Below are positions 16,584 through 25,424 of a stretch of 64,000 nt of DNA, piece by piece. The position numbers and the translations under genes were made by a program. The DNA comes from Burkholderia sp. GTDB lineage: Bacteria; Pseudomonadota; Gammaproteobacteria; Burkholderiales; Burkholderiaceae. The first letter of the stretch is position 1. Every line of letters begins with the position of its first letter. The DNA lies in contig JAIRVP010000065.1 of the NCBI GenBank assembly GCA_031253835.1, positions 1 to 64,000 on the forward strand. The letters run 5' to 3'. The notes beneath the pieces are model-generated. The model saw only the letters and a program-made list of their open reading frames with translations. It had not been told where the DNA came from and ran no database searches.

Positions 16584-17108
16584 TCAGGTGCGCGTGAGCC
16601 GCGCGCGATACAGATCGTAGATGTCGGGGGAAAAGCACGCGAACACCACGCGTGCGAGGTTCGGCGCCTGCGGCAACATTTCGGCGACGGTGCCGACCGC
16701 GATGCCGACGGCCTCTTCAACGGGATAACGGTAGATTCCGCAGCTGATTGCCGGGAACGCGATCGACGTCGCGGCGACCTCCTCGGCCAGCTCGATCGCC
16801 CGCCGGTAGCACGCCGCCAGCAGGTCGGCCTCGCCGCGCCCGCCGCCGTACCACACGGGCCCGACCGCATGAATCACGTAGCGCGCCGGCAGCCCGTGGC
16901 CGCGCGTGAGCTTCGCGTCGCCCGTGTCGCAGCCGCCGAGCGTGCGGCACTCGGCGAGCAGGCCGGGGCCGGCCGCGCGATGAATCGCGCCGTCGACGCC
17001 GCCCCCGCCGAGCAGCGAGCCGTTCGCGGCGTTGACGATCGCGTCGACGTCGAGCGTCGTGATGTCGACGACCTGCGCGTCGAGCGTGGTGGAACCGATC
17101 TGCAGCAT
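16584..17108 (-). CDS. Macrodomain protein, O-acetyl-ADP-ribose deacetylase type
   Basis: 174-residue single macrodomain of the YmdB/AF1521 class, which binds ADP-ribose and may remove it from O-acetyl-ADP-ribose or proteins. Signatures are DAIVNAANGSLLGGGGVDGAIHR split as DAIVNAANGS and GGGGVDGAIHRAAG, then RYVIHAVGPVW and the late loop ISCGIYRYPVEEA. Start ATG at 17108 is preceded by GAGGGTG. It sits alone between convergent trmL and the gpsA operon, so no partner ADP-ribosyltransferase is evident. Confidence 0.93.
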   Translation of the reverse strand: MLQIGSTTLDAQVVDITTLDVDAIVNAANGSLLGGGGVDGAIHRAAGPGLLAECRTLGGCDTGDAKLTRGHGLPARYVIHAVGPVWYGGGRGEADLLAACYRRAIELAEEVAATSIAFPAISCGIYRYPVEEAVGIAVGTVAEMLPQAPNLARVVFACFSPDIYDLYRARLTRT

Positions 17109-17200
17109 GACACCCTCCCGGAACGCCGGAGACTGTTCAAGCGTAGTCCGCTTTGGCGCCGCGCGCCCGGTACAACCGCACCGGGCAGCGCCGGTTCGCG

Positions 17201-18199
17201 CTACTCCGCGCGCGCGTCGCGCCGCAGCAGGCCGCTGACCGCGTCGCGCGGTGCGATGCCGTCGAACAGCACGCCGCACACGGCTTCGGTGATCGGCATT
17301 TCGATCGACTGCGCGCGCGCGAGCGCCAGCACGGCCTGCGCACAGCGCACGCCTTCGGCCACGTGGCCGAGCGCACCGAGGATGTCGTTCAGCGTGCGGC
17401 CGGCCGCCAGCTGCAGGCCGACCGTGCGGTTGCGCGACAGGTCGCCCGTCGCGGTGAGGATCAGGTCGCCGAGGCCCGTGAGGCCCGTGAAGGTCTCCGC
17501 GCGGCCGCCGAGCGCGACGCCGAGCCGCGACATTTCGGCGAGGCCGCGCGTGATCAGCGCGGCGCGCGCGTTCAGCCCGAGGCCGAGGCCGTCGGCAATG
17601 CCGGTCGCGATCGCGAGCACGTTCTTCACCGCGCCGCCGACTTCGACGCCGACCACGTCGTCGCCCGTATAGATCCGCATGGCGCCGTGATGGAACGCGG
17701 CGAGCGTGCGCTCGCGGCACGCGGCGGACGGGCTCGCCACCGTCAGCGCGACGGGCAGCGACTGCCCGACCTCGCGCGCGAAGCTCGGCCCCGACAGCAC
17801 GCCGTTGCTCTGCTGTTCGGGCAGCTCGGCCGCGATCACCTGGTGCGGCAGCAGATGCGTGTCGGCCTCGAAGCCCTTGCAGACCCAGACGATATGCGCG
17901 GGCACGCAGCCGGCGTCGCGCATCGCGTGACACAGCGTGCGCAGCCCGGCCACCGGCGCGGCGATCACGCACAGCGCGTCGTCCGCGGCGCCATGCGCGA
18001 GCGCGGCGCCGAGATCGGCGTCGTAGCGCAACGCGTCAGGCAGCGCGATGCCGTCCAGATAGCGGGAATTTTCGTGCCGGGCCTGCAGCCCGGCGATGAG
18101 CGCGGCGTCGCGCGCCCACAGAAGCGTATCGTGCCGCGCGGCCAGATGGCCCGCGAGCGCGGTGCCCCAGGCACCGGCGCCGAGAACGGCTACTTTCAT
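17201..18199 (-). CDS. gpsA: NAD(P)-dependent glycerol-3-phosphate dehydrogenase
   Basis: 332-residue cytosolic enzyme reducing dihydroxyacetone phosphate to sn-glycerol 3-phosphate for phospholipid synthesis. The dinucleotide-binding motif is at the start (VAVLGAGAWGTALAGHLA), with WVCKGFE, LSGPSFAREV, GGAVKNVLAIATGIADGLG and TGLGDLILTATGDLSRNR downstream, all diagnostic for GpsA. The ATG at 18199 begins MKVAVLG and is the family start; three extra codons upstream are ignored. It is the last gene of rhodanese-grxC-secB-gpsA, an order also found in other proteobacteria. Confidence 0.97.
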   Translation of the reverse strand: MKVAVLGAGAWGTALAGHLAARHDTLLWARDAALIAGLQARHENSRYLDGIALPDALRYDADLGAALAHGAADDALCVIAAPVAGLRTLCHAMRDAGCVPAHIVWVCKGFEADTHLLPHQVIAAELPEQQSNGVLSGPSFAREVGQSLPVALTVASPSAACRERTLAAFHHGAMRIYTGDDVVGVEVGGAVKNVLAIATGIADGLGLGLNARAALITRGLAEMSRLGVALGGRAETFTGLTGLGDLILTATGDLSRNRTVGLQLAAGRTLNDILGALGHVAEGVRCAQAVLALARAQSIEMPITEAVCGVLFDGIAPRDAVSGLLRRDARAE

Positions 18200-18224
18200 A
18201 CCCAGCACCGGTCCGAGTGAAACG

Positions 18225-18707
18225 TCAGTTCAGCGTCGTGCCGTTCGGCGCGCCTGCTGCGGCGCCGGCCTGCTGCTGAAGCTGCGCGAGACGCTGTTCG
18301 TACAGCGCCTGGAAGTTGATTTCCGCCAGGTGGATCGGCGGGAAGCCTGCGCGCGTGATCGCGTCGGCGATGTTCGAACGCAGGTACGGGAACAGGATCG
18401 TCGGGCACGCGATGCCGACGAGCGGGTCGAGCTGTTCGTCCGGAATGTTGCGGATGTCGAAAATGCCGGCCTGCTTCGCTTCGATCAGGAACGCGACCTT
18501 GTCCTTCACCTTCGCCGTGACGGTACCCGACACGACGACTTCGAACACGCTTTCCGCGAGGCGGTCGGCCTTGACGTCGACTTCGACTTCAACCGACGGC
18601 ATGTCCTGCTCGAGGAAGATCGCCGGCGAATTCGGCTGCTCGAGCGACATATCCTTCAGGTAGACGCGCTGGATGTTGAAGAACGGTTGGTTTTCGACGT
18701 CGGACAT
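18225..18707 (-). CDS. secB: Protein-export chaperone SecB
   Basis: 160-residue SecB, the cytosolic tetrameric chaperone that keeps preproteins unfolded and passes them to SecA. Conserved parts are FNIQRVYLKDMSLEQPNSP, the VEVDVKADRLAE strand, CPTILFPYLRSNIADAITRA and the FPPIHLAEINFQALYEQR tail. Length fits the family. It lies 25 bp upstream of gpsA and about 107 bp downstream of grxC in one direction. Confidence 0.98.
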   Translation of the reverse strand: MSDVENQPFFNIQRVYLKDMSLEQPNSPAIFLEQDMPSVEVEVDVKADRLAESVFEVVVSGTVTAKVKDKVAFLIEAKQAGIFDIRNIPDEQLDPLVGIACPTILFPYLRSNIADAITRAGFPPIHLAEINFQALYEQRLAQLQQQAGAAAGAPNGTTLN

Positions 18708-18814
18708 GGTGTTTCCCTAAAAGTGGTGACGGGGCGGCCCGGCTTCTCGCCGGCCGCCACGGATGAATCCTGCGCGCCCAAGCCGCGGCGCGGCCGGCGG
18801 CCATTCTGCCCTAA

Positions 18815-19075
18815 TCAGGCCGCTTGCAGAAGCGGGACGAGCCCGCCTTCGCGGTCGAGCTTCGACAGATCGTCGTAACCGCCGACGTGCGTGTCGCCGA
18901 TATAGATCTGCGGCACCGTGCGGCGCCCCGTGCGCGTCATCATTTCCTCGCGGCGGGCCGGATCGCGATCGATCAGCACCTTTTCGATCTGCTCGACACC
19001 ACGCAGCTTCAGCAGGCGCTCGGCCTGCATGCAATACGGACACACCTGCGTGCTGTACATCAAAACCTTGTTCAC
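18815..19075 (-). CDS. grxC: Glutaredoxin 3
   Basis: 86-residue class I glutaredoxin with active site CPYC (Cys12 and Cys15), the cis-Pro segment TVPQIYIGDTHVGGYDDL and typical length. It reduces disulfides and glutathionylated proteins using glutathione, which is made by the GshA/GshB pair encoded further along in this window. Translation starts at a GTG at 19075 whose GTGA overlaps the TGA stop of the rhodanese gene, so translation is probably coupled. Confidence 0.97.
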   Translation of the reverse strand: MNKVLMYSTQVCPYCMQAERLLKLRGVEQIEKVLIDRDPARREEMMTRTGRRTVPQIYIGDTHVGGYDDLSKLDREGGLVPLLQAA

Positions 19076-19494
19076 TTCGCCACTCCTTGTTTGACGACCG
19101 GCATCCCGGCCTGCTGCCAGGCGGCCACGCCGCCTTCGAGCACATGCACCTCGGCATAACCCGCCGCCTCGACCTCGCGCGCCGCCTTCTGCGACTGCTG
19201 GCCGTTCTGGCAGACGAGCAGCACCGGCGTGCTCTTGTTCTTCGCGACCTGTGCGATCTTCGCACCGATCTCGCCCGCCGCGACCTGGCGCGCCGACGGC
19301 AGGTGGCCGGCGGCGAAGTCGGCCGCGGCGCGCACGTCGATCACGATCGCGTTGCGGCGGTTGATGAGTTGCGTCGCCTCTGCGGCCGACAGGCCGCCGC
19401 GGCCGCGGCGCAGTGCGGGCCAGGCCAGCAGGCCGCCGGAGACCACCAGGATCGCGATGAGGGCCAGGTTCGTGTAATCGGTAAAGAACGTCAC
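19072..19494 (-). CDS. Membrane-anchored rhodanese-like sulfurtransferase
   Basis: 140-residue protein with one N-terminal membrane helix (about residues 8-26) and a rhodanese domain whose active-site Cys lies in LLVCQNGQQSQKAARE. Similar YibN-type proteins precede grxC and secB in many proteobacteria. The GTG at 19494 is the likely start, since it gives the MTFFTDYTNLALI N-terminus common in the family. It is the first gene of the operon and diverges from gpmA. Confidence 0.9.
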   Translation of the reverse strand: MTFFTDYTNLALIAILVVSGGLLAWPALRRGRGGLSAAEATQLINRRNAIVIDVRAAADFAAGHLPSARQVAAGEIGAKIAQVAKNKSTPVLLVCQNGQQSQKAAREVEAAGYAEVHVLEGGVAAWQQAGMPVVKQGVAK

Positions 19495-19539
19495 GGAATT
19501 CCGCCGGAAAAAGAGAAATCGGATGAGGACAATCCCGCC

Positions 19540-19550
19540 ATTATAAAATA
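19540..19550. promoter_or_regulatory. AT-rich block with -10-like elements between rhodanese and gpmA
   Basis: ATTATAAAATA stands out in GC-rich DNA. Read on the minus strand it gives TATAAT (for the rhodanese operon), and on the plus strand TATAAA or TAAAAT (for gpmA, about 85 bp downstream). No convincing -35 boxes were found on either side. Confidence 0.35.
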
Positions 19551-19630
19551 ACCGTCTTGCGCGATGGCGGGCCCCGGTCGGGTCCCGTGCGACGCGCCCC
19601 GCTTCCCTATCACTACCGACCGCAAGATCC

Positions 19631-20377
19631 ATGTACAAACTCGTTCTCATCCGCCACGGCGAATCGACGTGGAACAAGGAAAACCGCTTCACCGGCTGGG
19701 TCGACGTCGACCTGACCGAACAGGGTCGCAACGAGGCCTACCAGGCCGGCGAATTGCTCAAGGAGGCCGGCTACACGTTCGACATCGCGTACACGTCGGT
19801 GCTCAAGCGCGCGATCCGCACGCTGTGGCATGTGCAGGACCGGATGGACCTGATGTACCTGCCGGTCGTCCACTCGTGGCGCCTCAACGAGCGCCACTAC
19901 GGCGCGCTGTCGGGCCTGAACAAGGCGGAAACGGCCGCGAAGTTCGGCGACGAGCAGGTGCTCGTGTGGCGTCGCAGCTACGACACGCCGCCGCCCGCGC
20001 TGGAGCCGACCGACGAGCGCGCGCCGTTCAACGACCCGCGTTACGCAAAGGTGCCGCGCGAGCAGCTGCCGCTCACCGAGTGCCTGAAGGACACGGTCGC
20101 ACGCGTGCTGCCGCTGTGGAACGAGTCGATCGCGCCGGCCGTCCGTGCCGGCAAGCAGGTGCTGATCGCCGCGCACGGCAACTCGCTGCGCGCGCTGATC
20201 AAGTACCTCGACGGCATCTCGGACAGCGACATCGTCGGCCTGAACATCCCGAACGGCGTGCCGCTCGTGTATGAACTCGACGAAAACCTGAAGCCGATCA
20301 AGCACTATTACCTCGGCGACCAGGACGCGATCGCGCAGGCGCAGGCCGCCGTCGCGAAGCAGGGCAAGGCGGGCTGA
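19631..20377 (+). CDS. gpmA: 2,3-bisphosphoglycerate-dependent phosphoglycerate mutase
   Basis: 248-residue glycolytic enzyme interconverting 3- and 2-phosphoglycerate. The phosphohistidine motif is LIRHGESTWN (His9), followed by NRFTGWVDVDLTEQG, the RRSYDTPPPAL loop and the second catalytic His in IAAHGNSLRALIKYLDG. Length is that of dPGM enzymes. It is transcribed alone, divergent from the rhodanese-grxC-secB-gpsA operon. Confidence 0.98.
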   Translation: MYKLVLIRHGESTWNKENRFTGWVDVDLTEQGRNEAYQAGELLKEAGYTFDIAYTSVLKRAIRTLWHVQDRMDLMYLPVVHSWRLNERHYGALSGLNKAETAAKFGDEQVLVWRRSYDTPPPALEPTDERAPFNDPRYAKVPREQLPLTECLKDTVARVLPLWNESIAPAVRAGKQVLIAAHGNSLRALIKYLDGISDSDIVGLNIPNGVPLVYELDENLKPIKHYYLGDQDAIAQAQAAVAKQGKAG

Positions 20378-20632
20378 CGCCCGTCGCGCCGGGCGGGCCG
20401 CGTCCGGCGCGGCGTGCCCGGCCGCGGCCCGCACCCCGCGCGAACCTTCGCGGCCCCGCTGCTGTCGAATCCGCTTTCGAACCCGCAGCGCGGCCGGCGG
20501 TGCCCTGCCGGGCCGGCTCCGGGCCCTGTTCGACGCTTTTCGCGCCGTTCCACTGAGTTATCGGACGAACAGTTATACTTGTCCGCTACATCCCCGCTAC
20601 CGCCACGCGCTTCCCGACCGCACCAGATCTCT

Positions 20633-22180
20633 ATGCGAATGAAATTGAAGAACATCGGCCTGATTGCCGCGGGCCTCGCCACGGGCGTGTTCGCCACGCT
20701 GCAGGTTTCCGCATCGGCCGAGCAGACCGCCACGGCGCCGCTTCCCCTCGACCAGCTCCGCCTGTTCGCGGAAGTCTTCGGCCAGATCAAGCGCGAGTAT
20801 GTCGAACCGGTCGACGACAAGAAGCTGCTGACGGCGGCGATCAAGGGCATGGTGTCGAGCCTCGACCCGCACTCGTCGTTCCTCGACAAGACCGACTATG
20901 ACGAGCTGCAGGAGCAGACGAAGGGCCGCTTCGCGGGTCTCGGCATCGAGATCTCGCAGGAAGACGGCCTCGTCAAGGTGATCTCGCCGATCGAAGATAC
21001 CCCCGCGTTCCGCGCCGGCATCCGTCCGGGCGACCTGATCACGCGCATCAACGACAAGCCGGTGCGCGGCATGACGCTCGACAAGGCCGTCAAGCAGATG
21101 CGCGGCGAGCCGGGCACCAAGGTCACGCTGACGATCTTCCGCAAGAGCGACGACCGCACGTTCCCGGTCACGGTCACGCGCGCGATCATCAAGGTCCAGA
21201 GCGTGAAGATGAAGATCCTCGATCCGGGCTACGCGTATGTCCGCATCACGAGCTTCCAGGAGCGCACGACGCCCGATCTCGCGGCGAAGCTGCAGGACAT
21301 CGCGCGCCAGCAGCCGAACCTGAAGGGCCTCGTGCTCGACCTGCGCAACAACGGCGGCGGCCTGCTGCAGAGCGCGGTCGGCGTGGCCGGCGCGTTCCTG
21401 CCGCCCGACTCGGTCGTCGTGTCGACCAACGGCCAGATCCCCGATTCGAAGCAGGTCTACCGCGATACGTACGACAACTATCGCCTGCCGTCCTTCGACG
21501 GCGATCCGCTGAAGAACCTGCCGCCGGTCTTCAAGACCGTGCCGATGATCGTGCTGACGAACGCGTATTCGGCGTCCGCGTCGGAAATCGTCGCCGGTGC
21601 GCTGCAGGATTCGAAGCGCGCGCAGATCATGGGCAAGACGACGTTCGGCAAGGGTTCGGTGCAGACGGTCCGCCCGATGACGGCCGACACCGCGTTGCGC
21701 CTGACCACCGCGTACTACTACACGCCGAGCGGCCGTTCGATCCAGAACAAGGGCATCACGCCGGACGTGCCGGTCGATCAGTACGCGGACGGCGATCCGG
21801 ACGACGTGCTCGTGACGCGCGAGGTCGACTACACGAACCACCTCGCGAACACGCAGGATCCGAACGAGAAGAAGGAACAGGAAGAGCGCGAGCAGCGCCG
21901 GATGGATCAGCTGCGCGTCCTCGAAGAGCAGAACGACAAGAAGACGCCGGAGCAGCGCCAGAAGGATCGCGATCGCAAGCCGATCGAGTTCGGCAGCGCC
22001 GACGACTTCATGATGCAGCAGGCGCTCAACAAGCTCGAGGGCAAGCCGGTCCAGGCATCGAAGTCGCTGCTCGCCGAAAGCACGAAGGGCCCGGCCGGCA
22101 AGGCTGCCGCGGCTCCGAAGGCCTCGGGCGCCAGCGCGAAGCCGGCTTCCGCACCGAAGCCCGCGTCGGCGCCGAAGTAA
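20633..22180 (+). CDS. S41 family C-terminal processing peptidase
   Basis: 515-residue periplasmic tail-specific protease. A signal peptide (about residues 1-28, ending SASA) precedes a helical region, a PDZ domain (about 95-175, GLGIEISQEDGLVKVISPIE) and the protease core. The catalytic Ser315 in NAYSASASEI and Lys340 in GKTTFGKGSVQT have the 25-residue spacing of CtpA-type Ser/Lys enzymes. The C-terminal 100 residues are charged and then Ala/Lys/Pro-rich. The start ATG at 20633 is followed by another ATG two codons on. It stands alone, closed by a strong terminator. Confidence 0.94.
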   Translation: MRMKLKNIGLIAAGLATGVFATLQVSASAEQTATAPLPLDQLRLFAEVFGQIKREYVEPVDDKKLLTAAIKGMVSSLDPHSSFLDKTDYDELQEQTKGRFAGLGIEISQEDGLVKVISPIEDTPAFRAGIRPGDLITRINDKPVRGMTLDKAVKQMRGEPGTKVTLTIFRKSDDRTFPVTVTRAIIKVQSVKMKILDPGYAYVRITSFQERTTPDLAAKLQDIARQQPNLKGLVLDLRNNGGGLLQSAVGVAGAFLPPDSVVVSTNGQIPDSKQVYRDTYDNYRLPSFDGDPLKNLPPVFKTVPMIVLTNAYSASASEIVAGALQDSKRAQIMGKTTFGKGSVQTVRPMTADTALRLTTAYYYTPSGRSIQNKGITPDVPVDQYADGDPDDVLVTREVDYTNHLANTQDPNEKKEQEEREQRRMDQLRVLEEQNDKKTPEQRQKDRDRKPIEFGSADDFMMQQALNKLEGKPVQASKSLLAESTKGPAGKAAAAPKASGASAKPASAPKPASAPK

Positions 22181-22199
22181 GCGCCGGCCGGCATCCGAC

Positions 22200-22234
22200 G
22201 GGCCATCGCGGGAAGACCGCGATGGCCCGTTTTT
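22200..22234 (+). terminator. Intrinsic terminator of the S41 peptidase gene
   Basis: GGGCCATCGCGG (22200-22211) pairs perfectly with CCGCGATGGCCC (22217-22228), with a GAAGA loop and GTTTTT after the stem. It begins 20 bp after the stop codon. Confidence 0.9.
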
Positions 22235-22285
22235 CATGCGCGCCTAAAATAACGACACGTCCGCCCGCCTCGCCCACGACTCCCC

Positions 22286-23038
22286 ATGAACGACGATCAA
22301 CTCCTGCGCTACTCCCGACACATCCTCGTCGACGAAATCGGCATCGAGGCGCAGCAGCGCTTTCTCGATGCGCATGCGATCGTCGTCGGCGCGGGCGGCC
22401 TCGGCTCGCCGGCCGCGATGTACCTCGCGGCATCGGGCGTCGGCACGATCACGCTCGTCGACGCCGATACGGTCGACCTCACGAACCTGCAGCGGCAGAT
22501 CCTGCACGTGACGGCATCGGTCGGCCGCAGCAAGGTCGAATCGGGGCGCGACGCGCTCGCGCAACTGAATCCCGGCGTGAAGGTGAACGCGGTCGCGGAG
22601 CGCGTCGACGACGCCTGGCTCGATGCGCACGTACCGCACGCGACCGTCGTGCTCGACTGCACCGACAACTTCGCGACGCGCCACGCGATCAACCGCGCGT
22701 GCGTCGCGCACGGCGTGCCGCTCGTGTCGGGCGCCGCGCTGCGTTTCGACGGCCAGATCAGCACGTTCGACTTCCGCGATCCGGCCGCGCCCTGCTATGC
22801 GTGCGTGTTCCCGGAAGACCAGCCGTTCGAGGAAGTCGCGTGCGCGACGATGGGCGTGTTCGCGCCGACGGTCGGCATCATCGGCGCGATGCAGGCGGCC
22901 GAAGCGCTGCGCGTGATCGGCGACATCGGCAGGACGCTCAACGGGCGGCTGATGATGCTCGATTCGCTGCGGATGGAATGGACGACGATGAAAATCGCGC
23001 GCCAGGCCGACTGCCCCGTGTGCGGGGGCCGGCACTGA
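22286..23038 (+). CDS. MoeB/ThiF family adenylyltransferase
   Basis: 250-residue E1-like enzyme that adenylates the C-terminal Gly of a sulfur-carrier protein (MoaD or ThiS). It starts with LLRYSRHILVDEIGIEAQQR, followed by the nucleotide-binding loop VVGAGGLGSPAAMYLAASGV, DLTNLQRQILH and the zinc pairs CYACVF and CPVCGG. There is no rhodanese extension. Neighbours give no hint whether it serves molybdopterin or thiamine synthesis. A TAAAAT about 45 bp upstream could be its -10 box. Confidence 0.92.
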   Translation: MNDDQLLRYSRHILVDEIGIEAQQRFLDAHAIVVGAGGLGSPAAMYLAASGVGTITLVDADTVDLTNLQRQILHVTASVGRSKVESGRDALAQLNPGVKVNAVAERVDDAWLDAHVPHATVVLDCTDNFATRHAINRACVAHGVPLVSGAALRFDGQISTFDFRDPAAPCYACVFPEDQPFEEVACATMGVFAPTVGIIGAMQAAEALRVIGDIGRTLNGRLMMLDSLRMEWTTMKIARQADCPVCGGRH

Positions 23039-23107
23039 CGCGCGACGGGCCTGCGCCGGACGGCGCATGCATGACACTCCGCTACAAGTTAGCGGCGGCG
23101 GGAGCGC

Positions 23108-24880
23108 CTAAGCAGCCGCGTCCGCGCGCGGCTCGGCGACCGACAGGCGCTGCAGCGCCGCCTGCACTTCTTCCGGTTCGAACGCGGCCAGCACGTCGGC
23201 CGTCGGCTTCTCGAGCGCCTTCAGGTGCGCGCGCAGGATCTCCTGCTTCACGACGAGCAACTGGCTCGGATGCATCGAGAACTCGGTGAGCCCCATCCCG
23301 AGCAACAGGCGCGTGAGCGCCGGATCGCCCGCCATCTCCCCGCATACCGACACCGACACACCCGCGCGCTTCGCTTCGCGCAGCGTATAGGCGATCAGGT
23401 GCAGCACGGCCGGATGCAGCGGGTCGTACAGGTGCGCGACCGCGTTGTCGGCGCGGTCGATCGCGAGCGTGTACTGGATCAGGTCGTTCGTGCCGATCGA
23501 CAGGAAATCGAACCGCTTCAGGAACAGCGGCAGCGCGATCGCCGCCGCCGGAATCTCGATCATCGCGCCAATGCGGACGTTCGGATCGTACGCGAGCCCC
23601 GCATCGTCGAGCTGGTGCTTCGCCTCGCGGATCAGGTCGAGCGTCTGGTCGATCTCCTGCGCGTGCGCGAGCATCGGGATCAGGATCTTCACCTGGCCGA
23701 ACGCGGACGCGCGCAGGATCGCCCGCAGCTGCGTGAGGAACATCTGCGGCTCGGACAGGCTCCAGCGGATCGCGCGCAGGCCGAGCGCCGGGTTCGGCGC
23801 CGTCTCGTAGCCTTCGTCGAGCGCCTCGAGCGGCTTGTCCGCGCCGACGTCGATCGTGCGGATCGTCACCGGCATGCCCTTCATCCACTCGACCGCGCGC
23901 TTGTACGCGGCGAACTGCTCCTCTTCTTCCGGCATCTCCTTCTGATGCATGAACAGGAACTCGGAGCGGAACAGGCCGACGCCGACTGCGCCGGCCTCGA
24001 CGGCCGCCTTTGCGTCGTCGGGCAGCTCGATGTTCGCGTACAGCTCGATCTTGGTGCCGCACAGTGTTTGCGTCGGCGAGAACTTCAGACGCTGCAGCTT
24101 GCGTTGCTCCAGCAGCTTCTCGGACTGGCGGTACGAATATTCCTCGAGGACGATCGGCGCGGGATCGACGATCACGATGCCCTGGTCGCCGTCGACGATG
24201 ATCAGGTCGTCCTGGCGGATCAGCGTGCTCGCGTGCTGCACGCCGACCGCGGCCGGGATGCCGAGGCTGCGCGCGACGATCGCCGTGTGCGACGTGCGCC
24301 CGCCGAGGTCGGTGACGAACGCCTGGAACGACTGCGACTTGAACTGCATCATGTCGGCCGGCGCGATGTCGTGCGCGACGACGATCATCTCGTTCGTACC
24401 GTTCCTGGCCGCGCGGTCGAGCGCCTGCGACGCGGACGGCGCGCCGGCGAGCGCCTTCAGCACGCGCTCGACCACCTGCTCGATGTCGGCCTTGCGCTCG
24501 CGCAGGTATTCGTCCTCGATGTCGTCGAAGTGGCGCGTGAGCAGCTCCAGCTGCTCGGTCAGCGCCCATTCGACGTTGTAGCGGCGCGTGCGGATCAGGT
24601 CGATGGTTTCCTGCACGAGCATCTCGTCGCTCAGGATCATCGCGTGGACGTCGATGAACGCGCCGACTTCGCTCGGGGTGTCGTCGGTCAGGTCGGCGCG
24701 CAGCGCTTCGAGTTCGTGATGCACGACGTCGAGCGCCGTGCGGAAGCGCTCGACCTCGGCGTCGATCTGGGTTGCCTCGACCAGGTAATGGGCGACGTCG
24801 AGCGCCGCCGGCGCGATCAGATACGCTCGCCCGATCGCGATACCACGTGAGACGGGAATGCCATGCAGCGTGAAGGACAC
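23108..24880 (-). CDS. ptsI: PTS phosphoenolpyruvate-protein phosphotransferase (enzyme I)
   Basis: 590-residue enzyme I that takes phosphate from phosphoenolpyruvate and passes it to HPr. The phospho-His is in GGRTSHTAIVARSLGIPA (His198), the PEP-site signatures DGDQGIVIVDP, GLFRSEFLFM, TIDVGADKPL and SVCGEMAGD are all present. It begins at a GTG (24880) with a strong GAGGAGGT upstream. It follows ptsH by 201 bp, a gap that holds an intrinsic terminator and a TATAAT-like element, so ptsI may be partly uncoupled from ptsH. Confidence 0.97.
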   Translation of the reverse strand: MSFTLHGIPVSRGIAIGRAYLIAPAALDVAHYLVEATQIDAEVERFRTALDVVHHELEALRADLTDDTPSEVGAFIDVHAMILSDEMLVQETIDLIRTRRYNVEWALTEQLELLTRHFDDIEDEYLRERKADIEQVVERVLKALAGAPSASQALDRAARNGTNEMIVVAHDIAPADMMQFKSQSFQAFVTDLGGRTSHTAIVARSLGIPAAVGVQHASTLIRQDDLIIVDGDQGIVIVDPAPIVLEEYSYRQSEKLLEQRKLQRLKFSPTQTLCGTKIELYANIELPDDAKAAVEAGAVGVGLFRSEFLFMHQKEMPEEEEQFAAYKRAVEWMKGMPVTIRTIDVGADKPLEALDEGYETAPNPALGLRAIRWSLSEPQMFLTQLRAILRASAFGQVKILIPMLAHAQEIDQTLDLIREAKHQLDDAGLAYDPNVRIGAMIEIPAAAIALPLFLKRFDFLSIGTNDLIQYTLAIDRADNAVAHLYDPLHPAVLHLIAYTLREAKRAGVSVSVCGEMAGDPALTRLLLGMGLTEFSMHPSQLLVVKQEILRAHLKALEKPTADVLAAFEPEEVQAALQRLSVAEPRADAAA

Positions 24881-24947
24881 GCGCACCTCCTCTGTACAAG
24901 TAAAGCCGCGGCACACTGCTGCGATGCGCTTATGACCCCGGTTAGCG

Positions 24948-24953
24948 ATTATA
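24948..24953 (-). promoter_or_regulatory. -10-like TATAAT upstream of ptsI
   Basis: A perfect TATAAT on the minus strand about 68 bp before the ptsI start, just after the ptsH terminator. No good -35 box was found at 16-18 bp, so this is a weak prediction. Confidence 0.35.
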
Positions 24954-25020
24954 AATTCCGCGACTCACCGCTGACTGCATGCACCGCAGCATTGCGCATT
25001 CCGCATCAATGCTTCCGACG

Positions 25021-25048
25021 AAAAAAATGCCGCGAAATCCGCGGCATT
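25021..25048 (-). terminator. Intrinsic terminator between ptsH and ptsI
   Basis: On the minus strand AATGCCGCG and CGCGGCATT form a perfect 9-bp stem with a GATTT loop, followed by an unbroken T-run. It lies 34 bp after the ptsH stop and upstream of ptsI. Confidence 0.85.
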
Positions 25049-25081
25049 CTGACTGGAAACGGCAACGATCCCGCGTGGCGA

Positions 25082-25351
25082 TCACTGGCCTTCGCCGAAC
25101 TTGTCGGCGATCAGCTTCAGCAGCGCGTCCATCGCTTCCTGCTCGTCGGACCCTTCGGTCTCGATCGTCACGGTGCTGCCGATGCCGGCCGCCAGCATCA
25201 TCACGCCCATGATGCTCTTCGCATTGATCTTGCGCCCGTTGCGCGTCATCCAGACTTCCGACTGGAAGTTGCCGGCCAGTTGCGTAAGCTTGGCCGATGC
25301 GCGCGCATGGAGCCCCAATTTATTGACGATGGTGGTTTCTTGTTGAAGCAT
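25082..25351 (-). CDS. ptsH: Phosphocarrier protein HPr
   Basis: 89-residue HPr with the active-site His15 in NKLGLHARAS and a conserved regulatory Ser46 in KINAKSIMGVMML, the site used by HPr kinase. It relays phosphate from enzyme I to EIIA-Man, encoded just upstream. No membrane EIIB/EIIC genes are nearby, so this relay most likely has a regulatory role. Start ATG at 25351; it lies 73 bp after the EIIA gene in the same direction. Confidence 0.97.
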   Translation of the reverse strand: MLQQETTIVNKLGLHARASAKLTQLAGNFQSEVWMTRNGRKINAKSIMGVMMLAAGIGSTVTIETEGSDEQEAMDALLKLIADKFGEGQ

Positions 25352-25424
25352 GATTCTCGGTCGGGTCGGTCGGGGCCGCCGGCGGCGCGCGTCGGCGGTG
25401 CTGTCTAAAACGGAAAACGGGCAA

